The translations under genes were made by a program, and so were the position numbers. Source: Coniochaeta sp. PMI_546 (Eukaryota > Ascomycota > Sordariomycetes > Coniochaetales > Coniochaetaceae). Taken from it: a stretch of DNA of 64,000 bases. Where the stretch lies: assembly GCA_021432605.1 (NCBI GenBank), contig MU271146.1, positions 1,798,001 to 1,862,000 on the forward strand, given 5' to 3'. A model generated the notes under the pieces. It was not told the DNA's origin. It made no database searches and saw only the letters and a program-made list of their open reading frames with translations. Of the stretch, positions 12,079-23,600 are shown piece after piece (positions within the stretch are counted from its first letter, which is position 1; each line of letters starts with the position of its first letter).

Positions 12079-15000
12079 ATGATATCCAGACGAGCGCCCC
12101 TAATGGAAACCTCAGACAATAACGCGACGAGCTCGCCCGCTCCTGCTGGAACGTCGCGTCGATCAGGACGCGTCTCAAAGCTTCCTGAGAAGTTCGTACC
12201 AGATGCGCCCGCCGCTACGAAGCGCAAACGCCGCGACGACAACGACGACGAAGACGCCGAAAATGACGCGCCTCTCACGGACGAAGACGAGAGCGACGCT
12301 TCGGCCGACGACGCGGCCGATGATGACGAGATAGAAGACGCGCCCAAGCGAAAGAAGAAGTCGTCGCAACCCGCCAGGAGCAGGAAGCCTGCGGCTAAGA
12401 AGCCAAAGACCAATGGCGACGCCGGTGCCCATCCCGTCAGGCTGGCCAGTAGGCCCAAGAAGACGGTGCGCATTGCGATCGAACATCGAGATGGCGACGG
12501 ACTATTCGGTACATAAACCCCACCAATTGCGATGATCCGCGTCGCTAACTTGTTGCAGGCGAGATATTTACCACCGGCGAGACGTCGGACGACGTCGCCG
12601 CGCAATGGTATCATAGATATCAACAGGACAACGCGTCTGCCCTTACCGACTTGGTGAACTGCATCTTGCTCTCTGCCGGATGTAATCAGCTTGTTACTGA
12701 GGATGATATACGAGACCCGGAAAACTGCCAGAACAGGCTGGCCGACCTCCAAAACGTCTATACCGAGGTCAGCACCTAACCAATACTTTGAAGATGCTGT
12801 ACAACGGACTTCTAACAAATGTCACAGGAAGGGATTACGGACTACCCCCTAATCTCAAGGAGTCGCGGGACAAAATCATTCCGGGACTTGCTAGTTAGTT
12901 TCTTCAAGTCTCTTCTGAATGTCATGCATGAGACGGAAATCATGTACAAGGACTCCGATCTGATGGAAAACATCCATCGATGGGTGGCTTCCATGTCCTC
13001 CTCGACCCTCCGCCCCTTCCGTCACACAGCCACCACCGTCGCCCTCGCTATGGAGACCGCCCTTGTCGAGGTCGCCAAGAAACTGGATGATCGCGTCACG
13101 AAACTGACACAACAAGCCGAATCCGAGAAGGCACGCAAAGGAAAGAACAAGGAGAAGCTGGCGGCCATCCAGCGTAACCTGGAAGAAGCCAACCAGAACC
13201 GGGAGATATGCCAAGAAAAGATCCGCGACTTTTTCGATACTGTCTTCGTGCACCGCTATCGAGACATTGACCCGAAAATCCGGACCGAGTGCGTGGATGC
13301 GCTCGGCTCGTGGATCTGGTTGCTTCCGAGTGTCTTCATGGAGCCCGAGTACCTCCGATACCTTGGCTGGATGCTATCGGATATCTTCCCGGCTACGCGC
13401 CAGGAGGTATTGAAGCAGCTGGCCCGTATCTTCAAGCGCGATGCGGACAAGCTTGGCCACTTCATCGACCGGTTCCGTGAGCGCCTCGTGGAGATGGCGA
13501 CAAAGGATGCCGATGTCAGCGTGCGCGTTGCAGCAATCTCTGTCATTGACACTCTGAAGTCGACGGGCATGTTGGAGCCGAACGAGATTGACGCAATTGG
13601 CAAGCTGATATTCGACTCGGAGCTGAGAGTCCGTAAGGCAGTAGTGGAGTTCTTCGCCGGATGTGTGAACGACTCTATCGAAAGCAAGGTGGAGGAAATG
13701 GGCGGTGACGACGCCATTGATGAGATATTCGGCGAAGACCAAGAGGATGAATACTACGCACCTCGTCGAGACTGGATCAGCATCAAGTGTCTGGCGGAGA
13801 TACTCGCCGTATACGACACCCAATTTGAAGATGAACAACCGACAGAGCCTCCACGGCCACTGGATGTCGCAGTCGATCTATTCAGTGCCGCCACCCCTGA
13901 GACCCGCATTTCAATGGCTACGCAAGTTCTCTACGAGAAGATTGACCATATAAGGAACTGGGAGGTCCTGGCCGGCTATCTCCTCTATGACCATACAACC
14001 AGCGCTACAACTTCCAAGTCGAGGTCAAAGTCAAAGTCAAAGTCACATGAGACAGCTCTTAAAGATGCTGTCGCGCCCCAAGGGCGGGAAGAATCTATCC
14101 TGCTGGAGATGCTCTGCTCGGCCGTCAAGCTGAGTTTGTCTCAGAGCGCGGATGCTAAGAGGAAGCCTAGACTGGACACAGACGCTCAAGAAGAAACCGG
14201 GGTCAACTTGGCCACGCTGATCCCCAAACTCCTTAAAAAGTTCGGAGCTGAGCCAAGCACAGCGACACTGGTGCTTCGTCTTGAGCACTTCCTCGACTTG
14301 GATGTGTTCCAGCAGCTACGGCAGGATTCAGCCACATATACCAGGCTCCTGGACGAGATCTGCACACAGTTCAACAGACACGTGGACCGGGGCGTCATCA
14401 GCGAGGCGACGGCCGCCCTCTTGCATGCCCGGCAGTACGAGGAGCTGGCTGAGCTGGCTGACAGCAGAATCTCAGTCTTGTGGGAGAATGTTATTAACAG
14501 CTTGCGCAACTTTGACAAGTCAGGGGAGCTGTCAATGCGTGGAAACCTGGATGCCGAGCTTCTTGCGGATCTGACGAATGTTCTGATGAAGATCAGCAAA
14601 CTTGCCGCTGTGTCAAACTGCGTCGATGTCTTGTCCGTGGCGAGCCAAGACGATGAATCAAGCTCCCCGGCGATCGAGATTCTGGCCAGAATCGTCCACA
14701 GAGGGAAGATAGCGACCGTCGACGAGGAACTGGACGACCTCGAAGACGAGGCTGTGTCCTACGCCATCAAGGGCTGCCAGTTCTACTTCATGTGGAAGGT
14801 GCGCAGCTTCATCCTCACCGTCCAGTCTGGCGCCAACATTGCCGGGAGCGAGGTCGACCACCTCAACGTGCTGCGCAAGACATACCAGACAAACCTGATC
14901 TCCACTCTGTCCTCGCGGGGCACTAACGATGACCTGCGCCTATTCTCTACGGGAGCGCTCTGCGACCTCCACGTCCTATTCGCCACCCTCCGCACAACCA

Positions 15001-15686
15001 TCGAGCAGACCCCCAACGCCAGCCAGAAATACCCCAGCCTGGAAGTCCTCTCCGAAGCGATCCCGCCTGCCCTGATAGACGCAGAGCTCATCGAGATATT
15101 CGACTCGGCCGAGCGGGCCTACGCCCGGCGCGCCAAGAAGACGCTCAACGAGCCGGCGGACGACGAAGACCCGCTCGACGACGACGAGTTCGAGGACGAC
15201 GAGGACGAGGACGAGCTGTCGCCCGACGAGCGCAAGGGCCGCGAGCTCAAGGCCGAGCGCGCCCTGTGCGAGCTGGCGTCCAAGTACGTCATGGCCATCC
15301 TGGCCAAGGTGCTCGACGCGGGCGGACCGGCGCCGGGGAAGCTGAGGAGGAGGATGAGGAGGAACGCCAACAAGCTCGGCCATAACTTCAAGGAGGTGGT
15401 GGCTTATCTGGACGAGGAGAAGCTGGCGGAGCGGGTCGCTGGGGCCGGCGGCAAGAAGAAGAAGAAGGGCAAGAAGCCTGCCGCTTCTGCTGCGCAGAAG
15501 AAGGTGGTCAGTGAGGAGGTTGTGATTGAGGATGACTCGGAGGAGGAGGAGGAGAATCCGTTCGAGGAGGGGACGGAGGAGGATCTGCGCAGGAGGGAGT
15601 TGCTTGACGAGGAGCAGCTTGACGAAGGGCAGGCGGAGACGCCGGCTGGGAATCAAGACGATGAGGATTCTGTTCTTGGGGATTGA
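12079..15686 (+). CDS. SCC3: Cohesin subunit SCC3/STAG
   Basis: HEAT-repeat subunit of cohesin that binds the Scc1 kleisin and DNA, needed for sister chromatid cohesion. Exons 12079-12508, 12559-12767 and 12828-15686 give 1165 residues; introns are 50 and 60 nt. An in-frame ATG at 12103 (METSDNN) is an equally good start. The N-terminus is acidic/basic and disordered. The STAG domain begins near AAQWYHRYQQD and runs through YPLISRS and LNVMHETEIMYKD. The stromalin conserved domain follows: FVHRYRDIDPKIRTECVDAL, LRYLGWMLSD. A KSRSKSKSKSH repeat lies mid-protein. The C-terminus is acidic with a lysine run (KKKKKGKK). Length and domain order match the family, so the gene looks whole. Confidence 0.95.
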
Positions 15687-16378
15687 GTGTGAGGGCTAGG
15701 TGTGTTTGTCGTGGGTATCCGCACATGTTGCGGTGTGGACTGTTCAGGCATGGTTGCAAAACGGCGTTTTGTCACGGATTGCTGGTGGAGCGATGATGGT
15801 TCATGTTGCTGATGATATTGGTACAAATATTCTTTGCTTTTCTTTTATCTTCTCTGGGTGGTATCACTACCTGTGCTCTCGTCGGTTGCTGTGAAAGGGA
15901 CGTTACTGGGGCAAGCGATGTTGTAAGCGAGAGAAGCAGGCCTTGCTGGTTTCATCATGACTGGGTGATGGTGTTAATGCAAAGAGCGCTCATATGACCC
16001 TGCACCGACGCGTTCCTTATGTGATTGTGCTTTGACACTGAGTATATGACATGCTCGGTTGGAAATGAGCAAAGCTTATGTCAAGTCAGGAGCAACGTAT
16101 GGTGATGATCAGAGTTTCGATTTCATCTTCTCCTCCATAAACAAAGCTTAACCAAGTCTAGCGAGCTTGCTATGAGCGAAGACACCCTCCAGGCTTGCTT
16201 CCCTCCTGAAACGCCAGCTTCGTGAACCCCCTTCCGTCCCATCTTGGCGAGGGCATTACATAAAACCGCCGGTATATATGTCTACGTAGAACAGCAAACA
16301 AATGAAAACGCCTCGCAGGGCCTAGCAAAATGACAGATCAGCAAATCTTCCTGCGGAAACGGCCGCCCAACAACCAGC
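15687..16378. other. Tail-to-tail intergenic spacer
   Basis: About 690 bases between converging genes (SCC3 and the unknown gene on minus). It carries the two 3' UTRs. I saw no RNA gene or coding pattern. Confidence 0.6.
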
Positions 16379-17634
16379 TTATGCTTGCGCCGACTCGGCC
16401 GAGGCAAGCAACCTCGCCCGCCAGCTATTACACACCTCCTCAAACCCGCCCACAACATCACCGCACACATGCGCACACTCCCTGTTCCTCAGCCTCTCTC
16501 CCCAGTTGCCGCGCGTGAGCCACCTCTCCCCTTCCTCGCGCAGCTCTTCCTCCCTTTTCAGATCGGCCACGAGCTCCTTTGCGCTCTTGAGGCGTCTCGT
16601 CGCCGTGGTTGTTGTTTGCCGCGACATGTGCAGCGTGTCAGATAGGTAGTTGAGCGTAAGGGCCAGGTCGGCGGTGATGGTGTGCAGGGCTGTGAGGGAG
16701 TTGAAGGCGGATGTCGAGGGGCGGGGCATGGTTTCTGATAGGGAGACGAGCATGGGGAGGAGGTCGTCTATTGTTTCCGGGTCTGGTGGCGGGACTAGGG
16801 GAGAGAGGATCGAGGATGTGAGGTTCTGCAGGAGGCGCATTTGGTGGTTTAGATGGGTTGTTAGGGCTGAGTGTGCCGTGATTAACCTGCGTAGATCGTT
16901 AGCAACATCTCGTGTGAGGCTGTGGCGAGAACAAGTGATAGCACTTACCTCGATGCACCGCCCTCAACGCCCGCTTGCGACCCTAGGTCTCTCAGTCCCT
17001 CAGTAACCCGTTTGAACGCCCCATCCGCAGCGCTACCATTGCTCTCCGTCCCTCTCCTTGCAAGACTCTCCACCGCATCAATTTTGGCCACCAAGCTAGG
17101 TGGCATGCCGGGCGAGTCGAGGTCCGACTCGGAGCCGTACTCACTGCCGTCATATTCGCTCCCAGCCTTTCCCTTCCGACCATTCGGTGACGGTAGACTT
17201 AGACTCATGCTCTTCTCTCGTTGCCGCGGCTGTCGGCCGGGAGTCTCCACCTCGACACCGCTGTCGCGCGTCCCCGCTGTAGCCGGTACACCGCTCTCGT
17301 CGAGATCGACGCTGATGTCTGGCGCAGCCTCCCCGCTGTGGTCGTAGTACCCGTCATCGTAGTCCTCGCCGTCGGAGAATGCATCCGCTAGCTCGTCTGC
17401 TAAGTTGCCCAGGCCGTTTCCTCCTGCCGGTGGTAGGCCCCCGCTGCTGAAGATGTTTATGTCAAGCCCGCTGTGTCGGTGGTTGAGGACAGGCGTCGAG
17501 GGCGCTTCTTGAATGGATGATCTAGACTGGCGGCGCTCTTGTTGGGGCGAGGAGGTCGCGCTGTTGTAGGAGTTGGTGAAGTCGAGGCTTGATGGGTGCC
17601 GCGAGTGGCGCGGCGTTCGCGGCGAGGAGGGCAT
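16379..17634 (-). CDS. Conserved protein of unknown function with C-terminal helical domain
   Basis: I do not recognise this protein. Exons 17634-16949 and 16886-16379 (62-nt intron, donor GTAAGT) encode 397 residues. The first ~230 are low complexity and Ser/Pro/acidic: SPRTPRHSRHPSS, then LADELADAFSDGEDYDDGYYD and a run of SP/DSP sites that suit proline-directed phosphorylation. The C-terminal ~165 residues look like a helical domain, starting at RLITAHSALTTHLNHQMRLL and ending in LRNRECAHVCGDVVGGFEE, with two close cysteines. There is no signal peptide or membrane span. The tight ordered C-terminal domain after a disordered regulatory N-terminus suggests a scaffold or adaptor, but this is only inference. 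It diverges from NAT3. Confidence 0.8.
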
Positions 17635-18544
17635 GTTCGTAGATGGTTTCGAGCCAGCCCCTCTTCTTCAACTTGACAGTGGACTTCTTCTGCTTTCCTG
17701 CCGTGTGATGTTTCCTTTGTTGATAGATGTGTCGCCGTGTTTTGGTTTGACGTGTCGTCGGCGCGGAGACCTGGAGTGCAAGGATGCGAATGCGACTCGA
17801 AACGGGGGATATAGAATCGAATTATAGCAGGGGTAAGCAGGTCTATATACCCAGCTCACAATTTCACTGTTGGGTGAGGTTAGGTCAATGCTTATCTCAC
17901 CAGATCGAGGTCAAAATCAGGAGGCAGTAGAGGTGCCTTAAGTGCTAAGTGAAAACGAGAAACGGTGAAGGAGACTTTGGTACCTTGAAGCTTGAGATAG
18001 ATCAAAGCAAAGATACCCTAAGCTTCCAAATTCCAGTTTGGGTTTGGGTACCTCGTCACAATCCTAGAGTCGCAGCTTCCACATGCACAAGCTAGACACG
18101 TTGACTGATCCAGATCCCGGTACTCGGACCCTTAACATGAAACGGTGGACCACTAAACGTGGCAATGATAGGGCCGGCCGTCGGTAGCAGTGACAACTTG
18201 CAATCGTGGTCATATGTTTATCTACACCACATGCTCTTTATCCAACCCAGCGCTACACTCCAAAACCAAAAGTCCTTCGTGATCAGGCCTGTTTCGTACA
18301 ACTTAACATGAAGAAGGCACACGACGAGATGGAGGGTCCCCCGTGTCAAACGGTACGGACCGCCTAACGAGCCGATGCTCGCGAAAGGGGCAGAAACGTT
18401 ACGAAGTGGATACCCAAGGTACCTTATGTACCTTACCTTGCCTGGAGACTTTTTCTAGAGATCGAACATTCGACTTTGATAGAACTCTTCAAACCCTCCA
18501 ACACAGGCATCACCGCGGATCTTCTTGTTCACCAACTCCTCACA
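17635..18544. promoter_or_regulatory. Divergent promoter region, unknown gene / NAT3
   Basis: A 910-base region between two outward-facing start codons. Near the NAT3 side it has a cluster AAGGTACCTTATGTACCTTACCTTG (motif positions 18413-18440). No gene seen inside it. Confidence 0.55.
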
Positions 18545-19173
18545 ATGGCGAACTTCCGCAGATTCCGGCCCGACGACCTCAACAAGCTCTCCAAGTGCAA
18601 TCTGGACCAGTATACCGAGACCTACGAATTGGGATTCTATCTGCAATACTATGCAAAGTGGCCGTCACTCTTCCAGGTCGCTGAAGACCAAGATGGAAAC
18701 ATTATAGGCTACAGTGAGAACCAACGCTCTTTTTAAAGCATCCCGCAGGAAGAAGCTAAAAGATCATAGTCATGGGCAAACTCGAGTCATCCCCAGACGT
18801 CTACCAATTCTCAGAGCATTACCTCCCCTGGCACGCGCACATCACCGCCGTAACCGTCGCACCCGCCGCCCGCCGCCTCGGCATCGGCAAGCTGCTCACC
18901 CAGCACCTCGAGTCTGCTGCCGACGCCAACGACGCCTGGTTTGTCGACCTCTTCGTGCGGAGCACCAACACCAAGGCCATCGCCTTCTACAAGAGCATGG
19001 GTTACAGCGTCTTCCGCGTCGTGAAGGACTACTATGGCGACCACTCCACCGACCCCACGCTGTTCAGCGAGGACGCCTACGACATGCGGAAACCGATGAA
19101 GAGGGACGTCAAGAAAGAGCATGTCAGGGAGGACGGTATGAATCACGAGGTTGGCCCGGAAGACGTCTGGTGA
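18545..19173 (+). CDS. NAT3: NatB N-terminal acetyltransferase catalytic subunit
   Basis: GNAT enzyme that, with MDM20/NAA25, acetylates N-termini starting Met-Asp/Glu/Asn/Gln on the ribosome. Exons 18545-18713 and 18770-19173 with a 56-nt intron encode 190 residues. The splice completes the codon for Ile in GYIMGK, which is conserved in NAA20. Family marks: FRPDDLNKLSKCNLDQYTETY at the N-terminus, FYLQYYAKWP, the acetyl-CoA loop RRLGIGK, FVDLFVRSTNTKAIAFYKSM and DAYDMRKPMKRD near the end. Length agrees with NAA20 orthologues. The stop lies 85 bases from the stop of the converging dehydrogenase gene. Confidence 0.96.
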
Positions 19174-19258
19174 AGATTCGGCGGTCATTTTGCGCAGTCG
19201 TATCTTCAATCTGCTCCATATCGACCCGCCTGCCCGTGCCAGGCGACCCTCGCCTGCT

Positions 19259-20191
19259 TCATTGCCACGCGCCATCCACCCGGTATACGCTTCCGCTCAC
19301 GAAGGTGCTCTCCGGCCCCAGCAGAAATGCAATCACATTGGCCGTCTCCTCCGCCGTGCCCTGTCTCCGGAACGCACTCGGGTCATCGAACGGCGCATCC
19401 GCCGGCCTACCCGTCAAATCCCAGTTCTTCTGCATCAGGGGCGTATAAATCGCCCCCGGCGCAACAGCATTGACACGCACCTCCCGAGCACCATTCTCCT
19501 GCGCCGCGGCGCGCGTGAGCCCGATAACACCATGTTTGCTCGCGTCATAGGCGGCATGGTTCGCGAATCCTGCACAATCGTCAGCTAGTCACATTCCCTC
19601 AAAGCAACCCCTTCCCCAGGGGGCACACTCACCTTTCAACCCATGAATACTGGAAACATTCACAATACTGCCTCCATCCACAATCTTCCTCAACTGGGCC
19701 CGGAGGCAATACATCGTCCCCGTCAAATTCACGGCAATGATGCGATCCCACTCCTCGTCCCGCAGCTCCGTCGTCGGGGTCTTCCCGTGCTCCCGGCCGA
19801 TGATACCAGCCACGTTCGCCGCGCCGTCCAGCCTCCCGTGTCTCTCGACCACCCCCTCGACCCAGGCATCCACCTCGGCCCGCTTGGAGATGTCTACCCT
19901 CGAGACGTCATATGTCACCCCGAGCCCCGAGAAGTGCGCTTCGGCGCCCTTCATTGCCTCGGCGTCGACGTCCGCGATGCACACCGTCGCGCCGCGGCTG
20001 CTCAGCAGCTTCGCGGTGGCCAGGCCGATGCCGCTCGCGCCCCCGGTTATGGTGAAGACTTTGCCGGCCAGGGACATGTTTCCCGGACTCGTACTCGTCG
20101 CGGCGTTTGTGTCGGACGTGACTTTCTGTCGCTTGGCACTCTGGTCCGAGTCCTCGAGGTCTGCGCGCTCGCGGGTTATGGTGTGGTCCAT
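19259..20191 (-). CDS. Short-chain dehydrogenase/reductase (classical SDR)
   Basis: NAD(P)-dependent oxidoreductase of unknown substrate. Exons 20191-19633 and 19569-19259, 63-nt intron with donor GTGAGT, encode 289 residues. Rossmann motif TGGASGIG (49-56), NVAG, catalytic serine in NVSSIHG and the YDASK pair created just past the splice site; the end SGSVYRVDGAWQ is typical of classical SDRs. The catalytic N-S-Y-K set is present. An aspartate after the second strand (CIADVDAE) suggests NAD preference. The 38-residue extension before MSLAGKV holds a KRQK basic patch; translation may instead start at that internal Met (20077). Specific substrate cannot be read from sequence. Confidence 0.9.
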
Positions 20192-21330
20192 GGGAGGGAA
20201 AGGGGCCACGAGGAGAGGAGAGGGGAGGAGAGGACGGGAGGGGATGCTGTATTTAGTTGTGTGTCGTGCGTGGTGTTGACGTATGCGCAGCAACCATTAT
20301 CAAATGAAGTAGGGTGCCGAAATCGCGGATCTGCGTCAGATCTACAATGTCTAAGCCTTTTTACCCCTCGAAAAAAGGATTTGGGTTTGAGAAAGGTTCA
20401 CGTCAGGAAAATGGCTGGGGGAAACCTGGAGACGCTCTGGAGGTATGGAATTTACTAGACTAGAAGTTCTGGATGACGCATTATTTAAATCTACTGGGCC
20501 TCATACTCGGTCTTTGCAAAGAGCGATCCACCGCGGTTCTTTACTAGAGGTCTCGCCGTGGTGATGTTGCTGGCTTTCCGAAGTCGTCGGCAGTCGAAGC
20601 TACAGAATTCGGGGTAATATGATTGGGGCGGGGATTTGTTCGGTGGAGTCCGACGTGAAGCTTCTATAAATCCCGACGGGAGCTACGAGAAAGTCGGATC
20701 TAGTGATAGAGCTCTGTCGGGAGGAATATTTCCCATCCACTCCAGCGAGCTAGATTCGAAATAACGTGGTATTGGAGAGAGGTATATATGGCCCCGTGGT
20801 GTTGATTCCGGCCTTGCGCCTCACTATTTAGGACACCTACTACTTGCTCCTGGAAGTCTAGAGCTTATTTCAGAAATGGTAGAGATTTTATGGGAAATGG
20901 CCGACGGGTAATCCCCCCCACGGCTTCAAGTCTACAGCGTGACTGTTTCAAGCAGCGTGACTAAGGTGCCTACGACAGATCACGTATAGCAATGATATAG
21001 GCACTTGAGGAATGGGGCCACTGGTAGTATTGACTGTGCAAGTAAAAATATCCACAAGCATATATAAACATCTCCTGTCGGCTGGATCACGGTCTCCTCA
21101 CCACGGTCACCAGCCAGACATCAACCCCTTTCTTGGCAAAGTCTATAGCAATAAACAATACGAAGAGAAGTAATCGCCGAGTGCCCATTTCTTTTCTTGG
21201 TTTTCTTTCTTTCTCTGTGTCTTTTTCAAAGTTGTTAAAGTTCGTCCTCATCGATCGAGGCCGTGTCGCGTGTATTGACCAACCCCGTGTTAATCGGTGG
21301 AAATACGACATGAAAATCATATCCAAATGG
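20192..21330. other. Intergenic: SDR promoter and ODC 3' UTR
   Basis: About 1.14 kb between two minus-strand genes. The part next to 20192 must hold the dehydrogenase promoter; the part next to 21330 the ODC 3' UTR. A T-rich run (21184-21232) lies near the latter. No gene is apparent. Confidence 0.6.
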
Positions 21331-22831
21331 TTACATCATTCCCAGCAGTGCCTTCGCGCCAGGCTCGCTGCAGACGTAGATGACGTCGTGGTCTGCCGAG
21401 AACCCGTTGAACTTTGTGGCGGAGCACTTAGTGTAAGCGCCCATGTTCTCGAAGTACAACCAGTCGCCAACGTCCAGCAGGGAGTCGAAGCGGATGCTCT
21501 CCGTGATACGATCAATGCCATCGCAGGTAGGGCCCCAGATACTGTACTGAATGCCCTGCTGCTCCTCGACGGCATCGGCGGCAGGGGTGTTGTACAGGGT
21601 CCGACCGCCAGCGCGGAGGACCTTGGCAATCGGCTGCTGATGATCGAACATGATGCTGCTGAAGTTGCCATAGAGCCCGTCATTGACGTAGAGCATGTAG
21701 CTGGTCTCGCCGCGGTTGACAAGAGTGCTAGTGCTGTCCGCCGGGTCGACATTCATGTTGATGTTGGGATCCTCCAGGGTACGGCGCGCAATGACGTTGC
21801 ACGCGATAGTGAATGCCGAGGCAACGTAGAATCGGCCAGGCTCCGCAATCAAGTTGATGCCGGTGTGCGCGGGGAAGTACTCGTCGAGCGCCTTGCGCAG
21901 GACCCCCGACATCTGCTCAAAGCTGTCGTCGCTGCAGAATCCGCCGCCAACATCGAGCGTCTTGAGGTCAAATCCATAGCTGGCAGCCTGCTGGAAGACG
22001 ACATGGGCGTCCTGAACCGCCTTGAGGAAGGCGAGAGGGTCGGAGGCGCCGGAGCCAACGTGGAAGCTGACGCCCACGACATTGAGGCCCAGCTGTCGGG
22101 CCAGGCTCAGCAGAGAGTCGGTGCTATCGAGAGAGGCGCCGAATTTCTGGCTCAGACGGCACAGGGACGAAGAATCGTCGGTAAGAATGCGTAGGTACAG
22201 CTCAGCCTCCGGAAACAGGCGAGCAATCTTGCGCAACTCATCAGAGTTGTCGAAAGTCATCTGACGAACACCCTTGGCGGCGACGTAGCGCACGTACGAG
22301 TTGGTCTTGCAGGGTTGGGCGTAGATGATGCGGGCAGGGTCAACGCCCATGTCGAGAACCTGCTCGATCTCGGCCTTGGAGGCACAATCGAAGCCGGTGC
22401 CCAAGGCGGACAGGAGCTCAATGACCTTGGGGTCTGGGTTGCATTTGACAGCTATTGACGTGTATTAGCACCATGTCTGATATGAAGATAGTAATAGCCG
22501 GGGCGAGGAGCTTACCATAGAAGGGCTTGACGCGAGGAAGATTCAGTTTCCAACGCAGATGCTGACGATACACCTCGCCAAGATCGGCCACGAAGAAGGT
22601 GTCTTCGTCTCCTGCATCGCAGGATTCATGGTCAATGTTTTCAACGCGCTCACGCAGAGCGTTGCCGATCAATCGCTGCGGCAAAGTCTCGCGATGTCCG
22701 CCATTGCCGCCATAATAGGCCTTATTATTGTTGTTCTCGAGGAACACCTTGGCTGTTTCCTTTATAAAGACATAGTCATTAAAGTGGTCAGCTGGTGTCA
22801 AGTGGTCGACGAGGGCTGTTGCCATAACCAT
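21331..22831 (-). CDS. Ornithine decarboxylase
   Basis: PLP enzyme that decarboxylates ornithine to putrescine, the first step of polyamine synthesis; cytosolic, active as a homodimer with shared active sites. Exons 22831-22516 and 22451-21331 (64-nt intron) encode 478 residues, close to Neurospora SPE-1. The PLP lysine is K108 in PFYAVKCN, a motif rebuilt by the splice. Other marks: FHVGSGA, the glycine-rich DVGGGF, EPGRFYVASAF, and the catalytic cysteine C415 in WGPTCDG. YVNDGLYGNF and the C-terminal VCSEPGAKAL are also intact. MVMATALVD fits the fungal N-terminus. Expression is probably controlled through the long leader (separate entry). The antisense strand shows a 353-codon open frame that I take as a codon-bias shadow. 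Confidence 0.97.
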
Positions 22832-23600
22832 ATCCTAAGAAGTGGCGGTGGTGAGGCGGCGGAAGTGTCGGAGGGAGGCGATGTGGTGTGTGGAGAGTGA
22901 ACCGGTTGAGAGCGGTTTGTCGAGTTCCTAGGTACCTAGGTGGGTGATGGGTTTGGTAGCTGGGTGTTTAGACAGGTGTTAGGGAGGTCGGTATCGATAA
23001 CAGACTGATCCCGAAGCGATCTGACGAGGACTCCTCGACTCTTCCTCCGTTAGAGGAAGAACCTCAGAACTCGTCCTATGCGGCAGCTGGTCGTTGGGGT
23101 TGAACTGGGGTCCTTGGTTGTAAGATGAGTCGAGCAAAAGAGACTCGAACTTCGTCTTAGGCGACTTCAGCAGAAGCAGGTGGTGGGCGAGAGTTGATGA
23201 TGTGAAATGTCTTTCGAAGGCTGAAATCTTGATCAGAGACGAGCGAGACGGCCGAGAAAGCCGTGGTAGAGCCGGTTGCCTTTGATCTGACCAAAGGCAG
23301 TCGTGGCAGAAGGAGGGAGGTTATCCAGGGGGCTGCTATGCGTTGTTAGTTTCAGGAGGACAGACCACCCAGCAGGAAGCGTTGAAAAAGATGCGGTGAG
23401 GAGGCTGATTGAGTATCGCAAGGAGGTGATGAGGTGATGAATGTGGGCGGAAGATTGTTGCAGCTGTGATAGAATTGCGCTCAAACTTCCGAGGTGAAAG
23501 TGTAATGTTCGAGGGACATGTGACTTTCCAATCACGATCCACGCAGAAAAGCTTGAACCGCAATCGATGGAAGAAAAGTAACAAAGCGTACCTGCAGTTT
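22832..23600 (-). promoter_or_regulatory. Long ODC 5' leader, ATG-free except for one uORF
   Basis: Reading the minus strand upstream of the ODC start, there is no ATG at all from 23516 down to 22832 (685 nt), then one at 23519. The sequence is pyrimidine-rich. It has a candidate 5'-UTR intron: donor GTACGC at 23591, branch ACTAAC near 23345 and acceptor ATAG at 23336, which would remove the uORF. ODC leaders are regulatory in fungi and animals; that this one is transcribed to this length is inference. Confidence 0.6.
23481..23519 (-). CDS. Candidate uORF in ODC leader
   Basis: Twelve codons plus stop on the minus strand, encoding MSLEHYTFTSEV. It ends about 650 nt above the ODC start. It is the only ATG in the inferred leader below 23519. 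Whether it is translated, and whether the peptide is conserved, cannot be judged here. A potential upstream intron could exclude it from the mature mRNA. Confidence 0.35.
   Translation of the reverse strand: MSLEHYTFTSEV

Noticed and set aside
19643-20458. 271-codon frame antisense to the dehydrogenase
   Set aside because: Overlaps a clear SDR gene and its promoter, with no motif.
21133-22194. 353-codon frame antisense to ODC
   Set aside because: It mirrors the coding strand of a clear ODC gene; G/C-biased third positions leave the antisense frame open. No motif of its own.
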